DNA from: SABI01 sp963676605
GTDB taxonomy: Bacteria; Spirochaetota; Spirochaetia; Sphaerochaetales; Sphaerochaetaceae
Length of the DNA: 55,996 nt
Assembly (NCBI GenBank): GCA_963676605.2
Contig: CAXXSP010000014.1
Coordinates: forward strand, 1 to 55,996
Direction: 5' to 3'
Part shown: positions 52,755 to 55,996 of the stretch, piece by piece
Layout of the letters: the number at the start of each line of letters is the position of its first letter
How positions within the stretch are numbered: position 1 is the stretch's first letter
Notes under the pieces: generated by a model
Told to the model about the DNA's origin: nothing
Seen by the model: only the letters and a program-made list of their open reading frames with translations
Databases searched by the model: none
Translations under genes and position numbers: made by a program

Positions 52755-55700
52755 AATCTTCGTCCTCGAGGACTTCAGCGAGCTCAGAGGTGATGAATGT
52801 ATCGAGTACTATAACCTTCGGCTGAGGATCATCTCCCTGGTACTCCACGGTAAACCGGATATCGACGGGAGGATCTTCGGCCAGAGCCCCCGGCATGAAC
52901 ATGCTGAACTGATAGACTCCGGGCGTCAGGCCGCTCATGAAGACAGAAACCGGTCTCATCGGTGAACAGGTAGATCGTTTCATCCATCATCAGGATCTCG
53001 TCGCCGGCCTCGTCAATCTCCACCTTCCAGATATCTACGGTATACCGTTCGTACGCCTGAGAGGGTGTCTTGAGAAGGGTTCCCACAACAGAATATGCAG
53101 TCTCGCTGAGACTCTGACCGCGTAGCCCTGTCGAGGTCTCGGATTGACCGTATAGATGAAGGATTCCGAGGAGCTGAGCAGGTCAGTGCCTGTTCCGTAC
53201 ACGACGATATTGTTATCTTCATAGGGTGATAGGCCATCGTAAAGACTTGTACCAAATAATGATGGAAGATTTTCAGGATCAGTTGTCATCGTACGGGTAA
53301 CTGCGATGTCCTGGTTGGACATTGCCCCTCCCGGTCGTACAAGGAAGAATGAGTCGGAAATGCTCCTGCTGATACCTAACAGCCCGTCGGCATACGCGAA
53401 GGCAGTGGTGAGGTTGAAAGAGAGATCATAGGACTGGAAGGAATTGGAATAGGTACCGGCTTACATTCATCCCTGCCACCGGCCCGTTATGAGTATAGTA
53501 AAGTCCGCCCTGATGATTCAGCGGATCAGTGAAATTCAGGCCGCTGAAATTGAACCGCAGCGTATCATCACTCTCTGCGAAGGGCTTTATAGAGCCGCTG
53601 ATATACGTTGAGTTATCAAGATTTGTTGATGCCGCCATGCTTGCGTTCGAAGAGAAGGCATAGGATGCACCGATCTGATAGGAGAGAGTCGGAGAGGAGG
53701 GAACTGCCTGCAGGTAGCCAAGAGAGGCTGAAACAGAGAGGTTCTTGATCATCGAGAAGCTGCCGGAAAGCGATCCCCTGAGCATGACATCGCCCGATTG
53801 CGGATACCACGCGAGTGATCCTGCAAGGGAGTATTTTATGGTTTCAGTGATTGCCCCCGATAGTGATAGTCCGCTCTGGAACAGATCACTCGCAGAAGCC
53901 GTTGCAGTGGGAGAGACGTCGATTGAAGTGGTGAAGCTCCGGTTCGTGTACGCCATATTTGCTAGCAAGAGAACTCAGGATCGGGATATCAGGGAGGGCC
54001 GTTATCTTCATGGAGGCCGGTCGCCGCATATCCGAATCCGAGAGGCGGGTTGAGAGACCCTGCCATCTGACCGTTCAGGGTACCCGCCTTCGTAGAAAGG
54101 ACGAAATTCAGTCCCGTATACAGAGCATCTGGTGAGACGGCGAAGGTGTACCCTCCTGTCATCTGATCGAGAAGATCCGTAATTCTGATTGATTCTGAAG
54201 CGTGGAGTGAATTCATCTTTCGGTGTTGAGAACGCCGCTGCGTAAAGAGTGTCACCTGTCGCCATGAGACGGGAATCATAGGTGAGTGAGAAATTGTAGG
54301 TCTGTTCCTTCTCGGGATTATCGACGCTGGTGACAATCACTTTCCGCATCATTCACTCCCTGGTGAAGATGAAATCTTGAAGAGTGTACAGACCTGCAAG
54401 CACCTGCCTTCTGTAGATACTCTTCTCATTGATGAATACTTCGACGATCGAAGGTTCATCAATCTGTATCTCATAGGCAAACTGATGCTTTTCCGGTTCT
54501 GCAGTTCCATAGGTATACCGTTTTTCCACCCCTATTCCATACAGACTCCTTATCTACTCCGAGGTGTTCAGACACATTTCCGAAGCTGAGACGTACCGAG
54601 GACTCAATGAAATCGTAGAACCCCTGAATTCCTCCCCACGTCACATAATCACTGAAAGAGGTGCTCCAGGTGTCACCAGATTTCTGAGTATGCGCGTCCC
54701 GGGTGTACAAGGTAGGAGAAATCGAAAGAGAGATTCCTGAGCGTCATGCTTGACCGCGCCTGCAGGGAGAACAGGTCGGCAAGAGTAACCGTGAAGGGAG
54801 TTCCTACATCCAGGATAGGGATGAATGGATGGAAAGGTTTGTCCGCAGAACTGAAAAAGGAGGGTTCTATGTATTCTGACCCCGCTCATCTCATAGGAAC
54901 CGTATTTCTGCACGCTCCCCTGATTGATCGAGAGTGTCTTGCTTCGGCAGCATTCCAGGTTGCGAAATTCAGGTACAGTTCGAAGGTAGCGTAGTCATAC
55001 CATCCCTCAATGCCAGTGCATTGAGATAGGAAAGGGAAATATTCTCCGCCTCGTCAGCAAATAAGGCGTTTCTCACCTGGGGATGAGATCCTCACTCATA
55101 AGATCTTCGAATTCCTGACGGTTGATGAGTACTTCATCACCATCGAAGGTAACCATGAGATCATTCACATAATCTAAATTAACAAAGAGGGGGACATAGA
55201 ACGAACCCTCCTCGAACAGCGACGCGTCTTCCTCTCCTGCGACGAAGAAATCAGCCCAGAAGTCATCATCCTCTTCGCTTACAGGCTCATCGAGGATCAG
55301 AGTCGCCTCATCGCCGTCATATTCCTCAAACACCGGCGGTTCGTAGAACTCTTCGGCAGCCGGCTCGAAGAAGATCTCTTCAGCTACAGGTTCTGCAATG
55401 ATCTGCTGTGGCAACAGGTTCAGAAACTATGTACTCAGTCACCGGTTCTGCTACGATCTCCTGTACAGCAGGTTCACTGAAGACAACCTCTTCCTCTATC
55501 ACTTCGGGTGCCGTCTCGATAGGGCTCAGGAACAGCAGACGGGACAATCTCCGGCTGCTCAGGAGCAGAGGGTTCTTCTGCAGGAGAGTAATTTTCTCAG
55601 GCAGGGGAGAAACAGGCATCGTCCACTACAGCCTCTTCAATTTCTGCGGGTACAGGTTCACGTTCAACCTCTTCCGTTTCGGGGAAGAGGATGAATAAGG

Positions 55701-55761
55701 TCAGCGAATAGACTATGAGTAGAAGCAGGACTGATAGAGCCCTGATTTTTCGCGTTCCCAT
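52747..55761 (-). pseudogene. outer-membrane usher-like protein with acidic spacer, heavily frameshifted
   Basis: Joined frames give about 1,000 residues. A hydrophobic N-terminus (ALSVLLLLIVYSLTLFILF, start ATG 55759-55761) is followed by about 120 residues rich in Glu, Pro and Val (EEVVFSEPAVQEIVAEPV, EPVAEEIFFEPAAEEF). Then FYVPLFVNLDYVNDLMVTFDG resembles a usher N-terminal domain; RKVIVTSVDN...LTYDSRLMATGDTLYAAAFS resembles the start of the usher barrel; beta-barrel-like repeats follow; and the end (FLVRPGG, LYDGLSPYEDNNIVVYG, PRPRQGYAVRVSARL, FTDETGF..SGLTPGVYQF) has the order of the usher plug-to-C-terminal segments of PapC/FimD. Ten or more single-base shifts. It would export and anchor surface fibres. 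Confidence 0.5.
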
Positions 55762-55770
55762 CAGAAACCT

Positions 55771-55996
55771 TTACCTCTTCGAGATCATAGTTGCCATAGC
55801 TGATTTTTGTAGTAAACAGCGAGATGTCGCCTCTGCTGAAGTGGTCGGGAACTCAAATGTACTGGGCCAGGCAAGGTTAACTCGAACTTTCTTACCCGCA
55901 AGCAGATTGAGGCCATTAGCAAATCCGAGTGCCTCGCCCTGATAGATCACACCCTTTCTGGTTTTATTTTCTATCACTTCAATCTTGAGATCATTG
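55771..55996 (-). CDS. C-terminal part of an unknown beta-rich protein, cut by the window end
   Basis: The chain enters at the window end and reads NDLKIEVIENKTRKG, YQGEALGFANGLNLLAGKKVRV and WPSTFEFPTTSAE; it stops at 55771 in this frame. In a neighbouring frame it would continue GDISLFTTKISYGNYDLEEVKVSDG to a stop at 55674-55676, overlapping the usher-like gene, so a frameshift near 55835 is likely. The alternating hydrophobic pattern suggests beta-strands. A pilus chaperone often precedes a usher gene, and ISYGNYDL recalls the chaperone ending INDYGG, but the match is weak. Confidence 0.4.
   Translation of the reverse strand, partial: NDLKIEVIENKTRKGVIYQGEALGFANGLNLLAGKKVRVNLAWPSTFEFPTTSAEATSRCLLQKSAMATMISKR

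Overview
The window looks like a bacterial chromosome fragment from a spirochaete, most like the Sphaerochaeta group. This is inferred from gene content: a V/A-type ATPase operon with a universal stress protein and a PTS IIA protein downstream, the rplU-rpmA-obgE-nadD-yqeK-lipoprotein-rsfS cluster, a YesN-type membrane regulator with a sugar ABC importer, and an anaerobe-type CoA-disulfide-reductase-like flavoprotein. No rRNA, tRNA, CRISPR array or insertion sequence was seen. Single-base frameshifts crowd both ends (about 1-1,650 and 47,600-55,996), with further ones in tyrA (11 kb) and the MATE gene (13.9 kb). In each case the family sequence continues in another frame, so most look like sequencing errors near the ends of a draft contig, not gene decay.

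Layout. 1-1,000: end of an ABC importer (permease and ATPase, + strand), closed by a strong terminator. 1,066-6,745 (- strand): argS, then the ribosome/NAD/cell-cycle cluster rplU-rpmA-obgE-nadD-yqeK-lipoprotein-rsfS. 6,879-14,310: cysE, an AraC regulator divergent from an SDR (fructuronate-reductase type), mtaB-tyrA, pta and a MATE exporter. 14,315-20,268 (- strand): gph, phosphohexomutase, an unknown membrane protein, comEC and rsmA, followed by an orphan VapC. 20,325-27,103: MFS carrier, YkgJ-type protein, NAD(P)H flavoprotein, corA with a candidate leader peptide, an HD protein and an unknown 481-residue membrane protein.

27,331-36,249 is visibly more AT-rich. It holds a Phd-Uma2 fusion and a xylo-oligosaccharide locus: YesN-type regulator, solute-binding protein, two permeases and a cytoplasmic GH120 beta-xylosidase whose catalytic residues fall at Asp382 and Glu405. 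The importer would bring in xylo-oligosaccharides and GH120 would cut them inside the cell. 36,604-42,750: MFS carrier, alpha/beta hydrolase, DUF72, PIG-L deacetylase, an MBL/beta-CASP nuclease and a LUD protein. 42,802-52,324 (- strand): a PTS IIA protein and Usp at the 3' end of the V-ATPase operon (order of transcription: G/H, C, I, K, F, E, A, B, D, usp, ptsIIA). 52,395-55,996: a small unknown protein and a large frameshifted outer-membrane protein that resembles a chaperone-usher pathway usher.

The most interesting signals are: (i) a repeated promoter layout in which a sigma70-like -10 box lies 6-8 nt before the ATG, with no room for a leader, at several unrelated genes, suggesting leaderless mRNAs; (ii) a 29-codon acidic leader ORF with its own strong ribosome binding site before corA, followed by a hairpin that can mask the corA ribosome binding site, resembling CorL/MgtL magnesium control; (iii) a Phd antitoxin-like domain fused to a Uma2 nuclease-like domain, with paired direct repeats in its promoter; (iv) a usher-like protein with an acidic spacer next to the V-ATPase operon.
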